From NCBI GenBank assembly GCA_017962605.1, contig JAGCUY010000140.1:1-64000 (forward strand): a DNA stretch of 64,000 bases, read 5' to 3'. Under the pieces are notes generated by a model that saw only the letters and a list, made by a program, of their open reading frames with translations, did no database searches and was not told the DNA's origin. Position 1 is the stretch's first letter. Each line of letters opens with the position of its first letter. Below are positions 24,278 to 33,472 of the stretch, one piece after another. This DNA comes from Kiritimatiellia bacterium (GTDB taxonomy: Bacteria > Verrucomicrobiota > Kiritimatiellia > RFP12 > JAAYLN01). Both the position numbers and the translations under genes were made by a program.

Positions 24278-27200
24278 TTACCGAACTATGACCGTCATGC
24301 CGGCCGGCTGGCCAAGCCATGTGAGGCGAACCGTCGCGGGGCTAGTCCCCTCCGTGTAGGTGTAGGAGTTCCCGTCGTGGCACTTCCTACCCGACCAAAC
24401 GCCGTCGGAAAGCGTCTGGATCGCGTAGCGCACCACGGGAACGGTCGCACCGGACTCGTTGACGGTGGTTGTCGCTGTGAAGGTCCATTCGCCCTCGACC
24501 TTGTAAGCACCCGATTCAGTCTGGACCGCGCCTTCGCCACCCGCGACGACAAACACGTTCGTCACGCCCAGTTCGCCGAAGTAGCGCGCGGAATCGACGT
24601 TGCGGTTGCGCACCAGCTCCTCTTCCGTCAGCACGCGGTCGTAGTAGCGGAAGTTCTTCAACGTCCCGACGAGCCTGTAGTCCGGGTAAGCGGAAAAGCC
24701 ACCAAGGCAATAGCCGCTTTCGTTCAATCCAGACACGGCCGCATACCGCTTGAAGCCCGTTCCCGAAGAGGGCGGCGTCGTGCCGCCGAAGAATTGCGCC
24801 GTGTTGTCCGTGCCATTCAGGATCGCCGTCACGTAGTCGCATGCGAGGGCGCTCATGTAAGGGTAGTTTGCTGCCAGGTCATTCTGGTTCACCTGCGTTT
24901 TCCAGTAGATGTTCCCCGAATCCTTGCCAATCTGAAAAGACATCCAGGCGTTGTTGAGGCCGAACGGATAGGCGCTTGCCGTAATCTGATCCGCCGACTT
25001 TACGTCTATAAGCTGCTGGAGCGTGTAGCTCTTCCCCGCCACAATGCCGCCATTACAGCGGAACCGTCCTGCGCCAGTGGTCTGGAATCCATTTCCCGTC
25101 CACTCGCCGGGGTCGCGTTCGCCAACCGGGTCGAGATTCGCCGCCGTCTCCCATCCCGTTCCCGCCGCGTTCAGCCGCTGGACGAAGAGGTCGTTGGCCG
25201 CGCCGGACGAGCCGAGGTTCTTCCATGTCGTCGCCGTCGTGGAGTGCGGCTTGTCCCTGCCGGCGTTGAGGATGCCGTCGTAGTTCCAGACGAGACCCGC
25301 CGGCGAATAGTCGTCGAACGAGTAGTCCGCCGCCGTGCGTATGCCGCGCACCGGCTTCCATTTCCACGTAAGGCGGACCAGGCCATCCGCCGCCGTGTAG
25401 GCGTAGGACGTGCCGGAATGGGCGACGCACGCCCCCCACGCGCCGTCCGAGTCGCTCCAGGTCTCAACCGTGTAGCCGTCGCACGCGTAGGAGATGCCGT
25501 TTGCCGCCGTCGCGGAAGCGGGGGCGGTGAAGGTGTGCGAGCCATCGATCTCGTAGGGGCCCTCCGGCTCGTCGCCATGCAGATACGCATACGTGGAGGC
25601 GACCACGACGTTCGTTGCGGCGCAGATGCCGAAGTAGCGCCAGCCGTCAACCCTGCGGTTCCGCTCCAGCTCCGCCTGGCTGAGCGCGCGGTCGTAATAG
25701 CGGAAAAACTTCAGGGAGCCGACGAACAGGCTGTCCACGGAGCTTCCGCCTTGGCCGCCGAAGCAATAGCCGTTCTCCGTGTGTCCCGACACGGAGCTGT
25801 ATTGCTTGAAGCCCGTGCCCGAAGAGGGCGGCGTCGTGCCGCCGAAGAATTGCGCCGTGTTGGCCGCGCCGTTCAGGATGGCCGTCACGTAGCCGCACGA
25901 CCCGGCGTCCAGATGCGGATAGACCGAAAGCGTGGACGAATTGTCCTGCGTCTTCCAGTAGATGTTCCCGGAGGCCCTGTCGATCTGGAAGGCCATAAAA
26001 AGGTTGTTGAGGCCGAACGGATAGGCGCTTGCCGTAATCTGGTCCGCGGCCCTTGCGTCCATGAGCTGCTGGAACGTGTAGCTCTTCCCAGTCGCGATGC
26101 CGCCGGGGGAGTTGCAGCGGAAGCGGCCTTCGCCATTTAATCTGAATCCGCATTCCGTCCACTCCCCAGGGTCGCGCCCTCCGACGCGGTCGAGATTCGC
26201 CGCCGTATCCCAGCCCGTCCCCGCCGCGTTCAACCGCTGGACGAATACGTCGTTGGCCGCGCCGGACGAGCCAAGGTTCTTCCATGTAGTCGCCGTCGTG
26301 GAGTGCGGCTGGTTGGTCGCGACATTGCAGATGCCGTCGTAGAACCAGACGAGGCCGTCCCACACGTAGTCGCCGATGTCGTAGGTCACGATTCCGTCCG
26401 CCTCCTTCCATTGCCACGTGATGCGGACGAGCGCGTCGTCCGAAACGGCGCAGGCGCGGGACTTGTGAATGACGGGCGCGCCCCATGCGTCGCCGTTCCA
26501 GGCCTCAAGCGCGTAGCCCGTGCAAAGGTACTTGCGGCCGTCCGCCGTTGCGGTCGTCGGCGCGGTGAACGTGTAGCCACTTTCGTTGACGGCGTAGCAG
26601 CCGTTCGGCTGGTCGCCCGCGAGGCCGGCATGCGCCGACGCCACCACCGCGTTCGTGACGGGCAGCGGCGAGGCGCGGTTGAAGTAGCGCGCCTCATCGA
26701 CGACGCGGTTCCAGGCGACCTCCTCGTTTGAAAGCGCCCTCTTGTAGTAGCGGAAGAACTTGACGGTTCCGACGAAACTCTGGCTTGAGCTCCCCGTGCA
26801 GCCAATGGCGTACCCGCTTTCCGTATGCCCCTTCACGCTGTCGTATTGCCGGAAGCCGTCGCCGGAGACGGGCGCCTCGATGCCGCTGAAGAACGCCGTC
26901 GTCCCGGCGGAACCGTCGAGGATTCCCGTTGCGTAGCCAAAGTGTTCTCCCTCAATGAAGGAGAACGACTTCGAGCTGCGGGCCGCCTCTTCGTCGGTCA
27001 GCCAATACAGCCTTCCGTCGCCTTTGGAAATCCTGAGGGCGAAACTTCCGGCGGCCACGTTGAATAAGTAGCCGTCCGAATTGGTCTGGTCGGAGGCGGT
27101 TGCGTCGATGAGCGTCTGGAGCGTGTAGTTCGTCCCCGTTTCGATGCCGCCCGGAGCGTCGCGGCGCATGCGGCTGTTGCCCTTGAAGGTGAAGCCGTCC

Positions 27201-27529
27201 GCCGTCCATTCGCCATACGTTCCGGATGCCAGCTCGTTGGAGGTGGCGGCGGTGATCGTGCCGACCATCTTCTGGAGATACAGGTCGTTGGCGGAGCCGG
27301 TCGAACCGAGGTTTTTCCACGTCAGGGCATCGGGGTCGTGGGCTGCGGTTGCGCCGACGTTGCGGATGCCGTCGTAGTTCCAGATTAGGTCGCCCTGGAC
27401 GTAGTCGCCCACGTCGTAGGCCTTGTAGGCGGGATTGTCCCAGAACTTGATGCCGGCGAGGGCCGGAAGTGTCACGCCGGCCGCTACTGTTGCGGCGATG
27501 ACGGCTGCTCTGATGGACGAGAATTTCAT
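24278..27529 (-). CDS. Secreted three-module LamG-like protein
   Basis: 1083 aa. Signal peptide MKFSSIRAAVIAATVAAGVTLPALA. Three tandem modules start at ~38, ~383 and ~735, each ~345 residues: a concanavalin/LamG-like unit (YDGI..TTWKNLGSSGAAND, GEWT..GF, FFGG.TPPSSGTGF, KFFRYYDRALS.EE..RNR.VD..RYF) followed by a small beta domain (TFTAP, VRLTWKWK). Modules 2 and 3 are very alike even in DNA. The protein probably binds a glycan outside the cell or on the surface; no enzyme motif is seen and there is no recognisable C-terminal sorting signal. AAGGAG precedes the ATG by ~9 bases. It is second in the unit regulator, LamG, DUF4838, DUF4838. Confidence 0.83.
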   Translation of the reverse strand: MKFSSIRAAVIAATVAAGVTLPALAGIKFWDNPAYKAYDVGDYVQGDLIWNYDGIRNVGATAAHDPDALTWKNLGSTGSANDLYLQKMVGTITAATSNELASGTYGEWTADGFTFKGNSRMRRDAPGGIETGTNYTLQTLIDATASDQTNSDGYLFNVAAGSFALRISKGDGRLYWLTDEEAARSSKSFSFIEGEHFGYATGILDGSAGTTAFFSGIEAPVSGDGFRQYDSVKGHTESGYAIGCTGSSSQSFVGTVKFFRYYKRALSNEEVAWNRVVDEARYFNRASPLPVTNAVVASAHAGLAGDQPNGCYAVNESGYTFTAPTTATADGRKYLCTGYALEAWNGDAWGAPVIHKSRACAVSDDALVRITWQWKEADGIVTYDIGDYVWDGLVWFYDGICNVATNQPHSTTATTWKNLGSSGAANDVFVQRLNAAGTGWDTAANLDRVGGRDPGEWTECGFRLNGEGRFRCNSPGGIATGKSYTFQQLMDARAADQITASAYPFGLNNLFMAFQIDRASGNIYWKTQDNSSTLSVYPHLDAGSCGYVTAILNGAANTAQFFGGTTPPSSGTGFKQYSSVSGHTENGYCFGGQGGSSVDSLFVGSLKFFRYYDRALSQAELERNRRVDGWRYFGICAATNVVVASTYAYLHGDEPEGPYEIDGSHTFTAPASATAANGISYACDGYTVETWSDSDGAWGACVAHSGTSYAYTAADGLVRLTWKWKPVRGIRTAADYSFDDYSPAGLVWNYDGILNAGRDKPHSTTATTWKNLGSSGAANDLFVQRLNAAGTGWETAANLDPVGERDPGEWTGNGFQTTGAGRFRCNGGIVAGKSYTLQQLIDVKSADQITASAYPFGLNNAWMSFQIGKDSGNIYWKTQVNQNDLAANYPYMSALACDYVTAILNGTDNTAQFFGGTTPPSSGTGFKRYAAVSGLNESGYCLGGFSAYPDYRLVGTLKNFRYYDRVLTEEELVRNRNVDSARYFGELGVTNVFVVAGGEGAVQTESGAYKVEGEWTFTATTTVNESGATVPVVRYAIQTLSDGVWSGRKCHDGNSYTYTEGTSPATVRLTWLGQPAGMTVIVR
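24299..27418 (-). repeat. Three internal gene modules of about 1.0-1.06 kb
   Basis: Module 1 spans 27418-26420, module 2 spans 26383-25364, module 3 spans 25327-24299. Modules 2 and 3 share long near-identical DNA stretches, for example around 26217-26310 and 25157-25253, offset by ~1060 bases. Module 1 is more diverged. This points to a recent duplication of one module. Confidence 0.8.
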
Positions 27530-27563
27530 TGTATTGTCTCCTTGGGGTTAGTGATTGAAAAAG

Positions 27564-28670
27564 CTAAAACGTCTCGCCGCGCACGTATTTCGGCCCGACG
27601 ACGATGCCCTGCGGGAATTCGCCCGTCTGCAAATAGGACAGGATGCTGCCAGTCATCGCCTTGCCAATCTCCGAAGTGTCAAACTCCATGCGCGTCAGCG
27701 GGAGCGGGAATACGGGGCCGTAGCCAATGTTCGCCAGGGTGGCGAGCCGGACATCCCCGGGAATGCGCACCCCGGCCTCGTAGAAGGCGGCGAGCATCCC
27801 GGTCGTCAGGTGGTCGTCGCTTGAGAAGATGAGTTCGGGAAGCCCCTTCGCCCCTCTTGAGGCGAGGCGCGCCCTGAAAAACGACATCGCCCATTGCGAC
27901 AGCTCGTAGCCCGTCCCGTAGTCCAGCGCCCTGGGGACGCGCCAGGTCCTGACCTCAATTCCGGCGGCGGAGAGCGCCGCCGCGACATTCGCGCGGTTGA
28001 AAACCGAAATCTGCGCGACGCTCTTCACTCCGGCCTCGCGGCAGTGGGCCGCGAAGTCCGCGACGGCGGCATCGTCGTTGCGGCGCACGAGACCCACGCA
28101 GTTCGGCGGCTTGAAGTCTGTAAGCCCGAAGCGTACGAACGGCACTCCGCGCCTCGAAAGCCAGCGGGCGACGCACTCCTGGCCCTGTATCTGCACGACC
28201 AGGTCCGTCTGCTGCTTTAAGATCGTGTCGAGCAGCGAGAAGTCATTGAACTTCCCCGGCGCCGTCTCGCCAACGGACGCCGACAGGGGCAAGTATCCGG
28301 CGGCAATAAGCCCGTCGCGGACGGCGACGTGGACCATGTTGTCGAACGGGTTGCCGCGCCCCGGAGGCACGACGATGACGACATGCCCCTTCCACAGCGG
28401 GCGGTCCTTGGAGCAGACGACGCTGCCAACGCGGGGGCGCGGGCTGATAAGGCTCTCCTCGCGGATCATGGTGACGGCCTGGACGGCGATGCCCATGCTG
28501 ACGCCCAGGATTTCACCGAGGTCGCGCACCGGCGGCAGGACGTCCCCTGGCCTGTAGTAGCCAGTCTCTATGGCCGTGCGGAGGCCGTCCGCTATCTGCC
28601 GCGCCAGGTCTCCGTGGCGCGTGCGGTCGAGCTCGAAAGGCGGTTTCTTGTATGCGGTCTTGTTCCTCAT
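27564..28670 (-). CDS. GntR-headed transcriptional regulator with LacI-type sensor (second)
   Basis: 368 aa from the ATG at 28670; 30 further upstream codons run through the promoter and were rejected. Residues ~9-80 are the GntR winged helix (DLARQIADGLRTAIETGYYRPGDVLPPVRDLGEILG). The rest is a LacI-like effector domain (SSDDHLTTGMLAAFYEAGVRIPGDVRLATLANIG). It is paralogous to the regulator at 12286 and shares the YVRGET C-terminus. The LamG-like gene begins 34 bases downstream and the two DUF4838 genes follow, so it most likely autoregulates this unit in response to a sugar. A perfect-spacing sigma70 promoter lies upstream, 10 bases from the ATG. Confidence 0.88.
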   Translation of the reverse strand: MRNKTAYKKPPFELDRTRHGDLARQIADGLRTAIETGYYRPGDVLPPVRDLGEILGVSMGIAVQAVTMIREESLISPRPRVGSVVCSKDRPLWKGHVVIVVPPGRGNPFDNMVHVAVRDGLIAAGYLPLSASVGETAPGKFNDFSLLDTILKQQTDLVVQIQGQECVARWLSRRGVPFVRFGLTDFKPPNCVGLVRRNDDAAVADFAAHCREAGVKSVAQISVFNRANVAAALSAAGIEVRTWRVPRALDYGTGYELSQWAMSFFRARLASRGAKGLPELIFSSDDHLTTGMLAAFYEAGVRIPGDVRLATLANIGYGPVFPLPLTRMEFDTSEIGKAMTGSILSYLQTGEFPQGIVVGPKYVRGETF

Positions 28671-28680
28671 TTCGCCATTA

Positions 28681-28709
28681 ATAATAGAACAATTGGAACA
28701 GAATGTCAA
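28681..28709 (-). promoter_or_regulatory. Sigma70 promoter of the second regulator, near-leaderless
   Basis: On the minus strand TTGACA (28704-28709), a 17-base spacer and TATTAT (28681-28686), ending 10 bases before the ATG. The layout is the same as at 13417-13445. A CAATTG palindrome lies in the spacer and may be part of an operator. Confidence 0.7.
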
Positions 28710-28726
28710 GCACTTTTTTGTGGCTT

Positions 28727-29061
28727 CGCGCAGGGAACGGGGAACAGGGAACGGGGACATGAATGTGGAAATGTGGAAACAGCCAATGTGGAAATAGGGA
28801 CTAGGGGCTAGGGACTAGGGGCTAGGGAGGGCCCGGCTTCGTCCGGGCCACTGCGGACGCGACAAAGCGCGTCCCTCCCGACTTTCGACTTTCGACCTTC
28901 GACTTTCCTGGTTTTCCCATGCCGCAGAGCGGCCTTCCCAATCTGCCGGGGAGCGGCCACGGCCGCGCAGCAGGGCTGGCGGCGCATGAAGCTTGCTTCG
29001 GTGCGGCGGCAGACACGCCGCAGAATGCGCATGCGCATTTCCGGCAGTTTTCAAAGTTCGG
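28727..29061. repeat. Mosaic of short tandem repeats and small hairpins in a 554-base gap
   Basis: No gene is present between the regulator (28670) and the ATPase (29225). In order: GGGAACG/GGGAACA heptamers (28732-28758), AATGTGGAA units (28761-28795), CTAGGGA/CTAGGGG units (28796-28828), hairpin GCCCGG/CCGGGC (28831-28848), hairpin GGACGCG/CGCGTCC (28855-28874), four CGACTTT heptamers (28879-28906), then GC-rich sequence with small inverted repeats to ~29040. Confidence 0.75.
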
Positions 29062-29092
29062 CGCGGTAGCGCCATGACCAGCATGACAATCT
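29062..29092. repeat. 31-bp direct repeat, left copy
   Basis: Begins CGCGGTAGCGCCATGACC and ends GACAATCT. It is identical over 31 bases to 30620-30650; the pair encloses the ATPase gene at 29225-30553. Confidence 0.8.
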
Positions 29093-29224
29093 TTTGCCAC
29101 CCTCTGGAACAATGTGGAGATTGCATTACGCGGCAGGAAATGGTATTCTTGATTGTGACGACAAACACAGGTTTGTTAAACGGCTGTTTGTGAACCGACC
29201 ATTTTTGAAAGCAAGGAAGCAGGC

Positions 29225-30553
29225 ATGGATTTCTTCGGCAGAAGAAAGGAAATTGAGGAGTTGCGCAGGATTCGGGGATTGTCCGCCAGGTCTGCGCGCA
29301 TGACGGTTGTGACTGGCCGCCGCCGCGTCGGCAAGACGGAACTTCTCCGCCGTGCCCTTGGTGACGGCAAATCGCCTTTCATTTATTTTCTCATTACACG
29401 CGCGCCGCAAGCCGCAGTGTGCGAAAACCTCCAGCATGAAATCGCCCGCGTCTTCGGCCGCCCGATGCCAGGGCGCATCGAGCGTTTCTCGGACATCTTC
29501 CGCTTCGTCATGGAGAAGGCGCGGGACACGCCAGTATCGCTTGTGGTGGACGAATTCCAAGAGTTTGACCGCACGGCTCCGGAAGTTTACAGCGAGGTCG
29601 CGGGAGTCTGGGACGAACTGCATTCCGCCTCCCGCATCAACCTCGTATTCTGCGGCAGCGTGAACCGCCTCATGCACAAGGTCTTCTTCAGCCATGCCGA
29701 ACCGCTCTATGGGCGCAACACCGGGCGTCTTGACCTCAAGCCCTTCCCGGTTTCCACTTTAAAGGAAATCTACGCTGCGCATGCGCCCAAGAAAAGATGC
29801 GCCGGAGATCTCCTCGACCTCTGGACGCTGACGGGAGGCGTAGCTCGCTACGTTTCCCTCTTCATGGACACCGGCGCCGTCACGCGGCGGGACATGCTAG
29901 AAACCGTATTCGGGCTTTCCACGCCTTTCGTGGACGAGGGGAAGACTGTTCTTGTCGAGGAGTTCGGGCGCGACTACGGCACCTACTTCTCCATCCTAGC
30001 CGGAATCGCCAGCGGGAGGACAACCTTCGCGGAACTCAAAAACCTTCTCGGCACTGACGTGGGCGGCTACCTCACGAAACTAGAGCGGGACTACTCCATC
30101 ATATCCCAAAAGCAGCCGCTCTTCGAGACAACCCGGAACAAGAACTGCCACTACCAAATTGACGACTGCTTCTTCCGCTTCTGGTTCCGCTTCATCTACC
30201 GCAACCAGGACATGGTCGAACTCGGGCGCTTCAAGGAACTCCAAGCACTAGCCGACAGAGACCTCGATGTCTTCTCCGGATATGCTCTTGAGAGGTACTT
30301 CGCCTGGAAGTTCGCAAATGAATCCTCCTACACCCGCATTGGCGGATGGTGGGACAGGAAGGGGGAGAACGAAATAGACCTCGTCTGCGAGGACGAAACC
30401 GCAGGGCGCCTCGACTTCTACGAAGTCAAGCGCGATCCGGCGCGGCTGGACCTCAGGCTCCTCCAGGCGAAAACCGAGGCATTTTTCACCAAGAACCCCG
30501 AACTCCGCCCCCGCGAAGGCAAATGCCGGGGCCTTTCCCTCGCGGACATGTAG
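29225..30553 (+). CDS. MNS-type ATPase with C-terminal DUF234 nuclease-like domain
   Basis: 442 aa. Residues ~1-215 are a STAND/MNS-type ATPase (ATPase_2 family): Walker A GRRRVGKTE at 31-39, Walker B SLVVDEFQEF, sensor VFCGSVNRLM. A winged-helix region follows (TFAELKNLLGTDVGGYLTKLERD). The C-terminal DUF234 part has RFWFRFIYRN and GENEIDLVCEDETAGRLDFYEVKR, whose E-ID...-E-K pattern fits a PD-(D/E)XK nuclease fold. Such ATPases are common, scattered accessory genes of unknown function in anaerobes and archaea. The gene is alone, sits on the strand opposite its neighbours and is flanked by exact 31-bp direct repeats, which suggests that it moved in as a unit. Confidence 0.85.
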   Translation: MDFFGRRKEIEELRRIRGLSARSARMTVVTGRRRVGKTELLRRALGDGKSPFIYFLITRAPQAAVCENLQHEIARVFGRPMPGRIERFSDIFRFVMEKARDTPVSLVVDEFQEFDRTAPEVYSEVAGVWDELHSASRINLVFCGSVNRLMHKVFFSHAEPLYGRNTGRLDLKPFPVSTLKEIYAAHAPKKRCAGDLLDLWTLTGGVARYVSLFMDTGAVTRRDMLETVFGLSTPFVDEGKTVLVEEFGRDYGTYFSILAGIASGRTTFAELKNLLGTDVGGYLTKLERDYSIISQKQPLFETTRNKNCHYQIDDCFFRFWFRFIYRNQDMVELGRFKELQALADRDLDVFSGYALERYFAWKFANESSYTRIGGWWDRKGENEIDLVCEDETAGRLDFYEVKRDPARLDLRLLQAKTEAFFTKNPELRPREGKCRGLSLADM

Positions 30554-30619
30554 CGGCAAGATTCGCCTTACCAGCACCATTCGTCGCGCCGCAAGGCACT
30601 ACCGCGCGGAAAAGGGACA

Positions 30620-30650
30620 CGCGGTAGCGCCATGACCAGCATGACAATCT
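30620..30650. repeat. 31-bp direct repeat, right copy
   Basis: Exact copy of 29062-29092, lying between the ATPase stop and the fusA stop, 10 bases from the latter. Confidence 0.8.
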
Positions 30651-30660
30651 GCGGTTCGGG

Positions 30661-32763
30661 CTAGGCGTTGGCCGAGAAGCCGCGGACCTTGCCTTCCTTG
30701 CGGCGCTTCTCGATGATGCCCTGGGCCATCTCGAAAGGAACGGCCTCGTAGCGCTCGAACTGCATCGAGAAGGTGCCGCGGCCCTGCGTCAGGGTGCGGA
30801 TGGTGTTGGAGTAGCCGAACATCTCCGAGAGCGGCACGAAGCCGTGCACGATCTTGGAGCCGCCGCGGTCGTCCATGCCCTCGACGCGGCCGCGCCGCTG
30901 GCAGAGGGAGCCGGTGGCGGCGCCCATGTAGTCCTCGGGAACGGTGACATCGACCTTCATCACCGGCTCCAGCAGGCGCGGCGATCCGGCGAGGAAGCAC
31001 TGGCGGAAGCACTGGCGGCCGGCTTCGGCGAACGCGAACTCGCTCGAATCGACCTCGTGGTAGGAGCCGTCGAATACCGTGACCTTGACGTCCACGACCG
31101 GATAGCCGCCAAGCGGGCCGCTCTCCAGCGCGTTGATGACGCCCTTCTCCACTGCGGGGATGTATTCGCCGGGGATGTTGCCGCCCTTGACTTCGTTTAC
31201 GAAGGTGAAGCCGCGCCCAGGTTCCTGCGGCTCGACGCGCAGCCAGACGTGGCCATACTGGCCGCGGCCGCCTGTCTGCTTGGCGTGCTTGTACTGGCCC
31301 TCGTTCGGAACGGTCATGGCCTCGCGGTAGGCGACCTCGGGGCGACCGACCTCGCAGTTGACGCGGTATTCGCGGCGGACGCGCTCGACGAGCACCTCAA
31401 GGTGGAGTTCGCCCATGCCGGAGATGATCGTCTCCTCAGTCTCCTGGTCGTATTCGACGGTGAAGGTGGGGTCTTCGGCGGCGAGGGCGTGGAGCGCCTT
31501 GCCGAGCTTCTCGTTGTCGTTGCGGGACGAGGGCTTGATGGATACGGAGATGACGGGCGGCGGGAACTCGATCGTCTCGAGGGTGATCGGGTGGTCGATG
31601 TCGCAGAGGGTGTCGCCTGTGCGGGTGTTGCTGAGCCCGGCCACGACGACGATGTCGCCGGCGTAGGCCTCTTCAAGGGCCTCCTGCTTGTCGGCATGCA
31701 TCCTGAACAGGCGGCCGACGCGGCCGGTCTTGTTCAACGAGGCGTTGAGGACCTCCTGGCCGACCTTGAGCGTGCCGGAGTAGATGCGGACATACATGAT
31801 GCGGCCCATGTGCATGTCCGAGACGATCTTGAATGCGAGGCCGGCGAAGGGCTCGGCCGCATCGGGACGGCGGACTTCCGCCTCGTTCTCGAAGGCATGG
31901 ATTTCGCCGACATCGAGGGGCGAGGGCAGGTAGCGCACGACGCCGTCCATCATCAGCTGGACACCCTTGTTGCGGAAGGCGGTGCCGCAGAAGACGGGGA
32001 CGAGGCTGCGGGACAGGCAGCCCTTGCGGATGCCGGCGATGATGTCCTCCTTGCAGAGGGTGCCGTCGGCGAGGAACTTGTCGAGAAGGGCCTCGTCCTG
32101 CTCGGCGGCGGACTCGATCATCTGCTGGCGGGCCTCCTCGCAGGCGACCTTGAGGTTTTCGGGGATGTCGCCGAAGATGAGTTTGACGCCCTTGCTCTCC
32201 TCGTCGAAGCGCACGGACTTCATCTCGATGAGATCGACTACGCCCTCGAAGGTGTCGCTGGCGCCGATGGGATAGACCATCGGGACGGGGTTGGCCTTGA
32301 GGATGTTGCGGATTTCATCGACGGTGCCGAGGAAGTCTGCGCCGATGCGGTCCATCTTGTTGACGAAGCATATCTTCGGCACATGGTAGTTCTCGGACTG
32401 GCGCCAGACCTGCTCGGACTGCGGCTGGACGCCGCCGACCGCGCAGAAGACGGCGACGGCGCCGTCGAGGACGCGCAGGGAGCGCTCGACCTCGGCGGTG
32501 AAATCGACATGCCCGGGGGTGTCGATGAGGGTGATGCGGTGCTCCTTCCAGGGCACGACGGTGGCGGCGGATGCGATAGTGATGCCGCGCTCGCGCTCTT
32601 GGTCCATGGAGTCCATCGTGGCGGCGCCGTCGTGGACTTCGCCCAGCTTGTGGTTGGCGCCGCTATAATAAAGGATGCGTTCGGAGCAAGTCGTCTTACC
32701 GGCGTCGATATGCGCCATGATGCCGATGTTGCGGACTTTATCCAATGGGAACACTTCAGACAT
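30661..32763 (-). CDS. fusA: Translation elongation factor G
   Basis: 700 aa from the ATG at 32763, preceded by GGAAGAAGAAG. EF-G drives GTP-dependent translocation of tRNA and mRNA on the ribosome. G1 is AHIDAGKTT (17-25), the switch region is [13 protein letters not shown]3 is DTPGHVDF, G4 is NKMD. Domains II-V follow with [15 protein letters not shown] and [10 protein letters not shown]. The 66 extra in-frame codons upstream translate repeats and were rejected. It is not in a str operon with rpsL, rpsG or tuf, so it may be one of two EF-G paralogues, as is common in PVC bacteria. The C-terminus [14 protein letters not shown] is typical of EF-G. Confidence 0.95.
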   Translation of the reverse strand: MSEVFPLDKVRNIGIMAHIDAGKTTCSERILYYSGANHKLGEVHDGAATMDSMDQERERGITIASAATVVPWKEHRITLIDTPGHVDFTAEVERSLRVLDGAVAVFCAVGGVQPQSEQVWRQSENYHVPKICFVNKMDRIGADFLGTVDEIRNILKANPVPMVYPIGASDTFEGVVDLIEMKSVRFDEESKGVKLIFGDIPENLKVACEEARQQMIESAAEQDEALLDKFLADGTLCKEDIIAGIRKGCLSRSLVPVFCGTAFRNKGVQLMMDGVVRYLPSPLDVGEIHAFENEAEVRRPDAAEPFAGLAFKIVSDMHMGRIMYVRIYSGTLKVGQEVLNASLNKTGRVGRLFRMHADKQEALEEAYAGDIVVVAGLSNTRTGDTLCDIDHPITLETIEFPPPVISVSIKPSSRNDNEKLGKALHALAAEDPTFTVEYDQETEETIISGMGELHLEVLVERVRREYRVNCEVGRPEVAYREAMTVPNEGQYKHAKQTGGRGQYGHVWLRVEPQEPGRGFTFVNEVKGGNIPGEYIPAVEKGVINALESGPLGGYPVVDVKVTVFDGSYHEVDSSEFAFAEAGRQCFRQCFLAGSPRLLEPVMKVDVTVPEDYMGAATGSLCQRRGRVEGMDDRGGSKIVHGFVPLSEMFGYSNTIRTLTQGRGTFSMQFERYEAVPFEMAQGIIEKRRKEGKVRGFSANA

Positions 32764-32854
32764 TTTCTTCTTCTTCCATAAAAAAAGTGATTGATTATTA
32801 AAGCAAAATGCGGGCATAAAATCAAATGCCCGCGATTTTCCTGCGGGGCAAAAG

Positions 32855-32960
32855 AAATGTGCCAATGTGCAAATGTGCAAATGTTGCCAATGCCAAACCC
32901 AATATCCAATTAGAGCAGCAACATTGGTATTGGCTGTTTCCACATTTTCACATTTACACA
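32855..32960. repeat. CCAAT/GCAAATGT-type repeats upstream of fusA
   Basis: GTGCAAAT units, GTTGCCAAT, CCCAATATCCAATT, then GCAACATTGGTATTGGC and CACATTTTCACATTTACAC. The motif words are shared with 9997-10035, 43755-43815, 45243-45340 and 63279-63370. Confidence 0.65.
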
Positions 32961-32996
32961 ATTATCTCTGAAAAGTCAGACATTTGTTCTGATTCA

Positions 32997-33429
32997 GGCT
33001 TATCCCCCATTTTCACTTGAATAAGAGATGCCCTTGTCGGTTCTGGCCAGAGTTGATGCGGGAGAGGCGGCATTTGCATGGTTGTCTGTCTCACAGAGAC
33101 TTTTTACTGCGGCTTGCGCCGCGACGATTGGGGGCGATCTTATGCGCGAAGGCGGCGGAAGCGGTCTTCGCCAGTCGGGCCGGATCGTCGCTTCGCGACG
33201 CCCGCCTGTCGCAAGCCCTCTTCCTTCCGCCGCCTTCGCGCCCACACGCAGAGTGTGTCACGAGACGAAGGCGCGTCGGAGCGGGGGAGTCGCGTCCGTG
33301 CATTTCGCCGGCGCCGCGAAGCGGCAATCCGGCCGGCGAAATGACGGACGCCCCCACGCCGACGCGCAGGAAATCGTCCATCATCGTCGGTCGCAACGCG
33401 ACCAGTAATGAAAAACATGGGGATAAGCC
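32997..33429. mobile_element. Candidate MITE/foldback element with nested hairpins
   Basis: The ends are near-perfect inverted repeats: GGCTTATCCCCCAT at 32997-33010 and ATGGGGATAAGCC at 33417-33429 (one-base indel). Inside are a GTCTC/GAGAC hairpin followed by five Ts (33088-33105), GCGGC/GCCGC (33109-33122), an exact 18-bp inverted repeat (33144-33161 with 33224-33241) enclosing GTCGC/GCGAC, and a long imperfect stem (33271-33311 with 33333-33367) capped by GCCGC-GAA-GCGGC. No convincing gene is present. It could be a non-autonomous transposon relic or a structured RNA. No clear target-site duplication is visible. Confidence 0.55.
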
Positions 33430-33472
33430 TATGATTAAACAATCTTGTAAATCCTGTCACCTTGCGCTATCA

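Noticed and set aside
24377-26140. 587-codon plus-strand open frame
   Set aside because: Antisense shadow of the LamG-like gene; its product is Arg/Val/Ala-rich with no motif.
30844-32781. 645-codon plus-strand open frame
   Set aside because: It lies antisense to fusA, whose protein has all EF-G motifs; the frame is open only because of GC-rich codon usage on the other strand.
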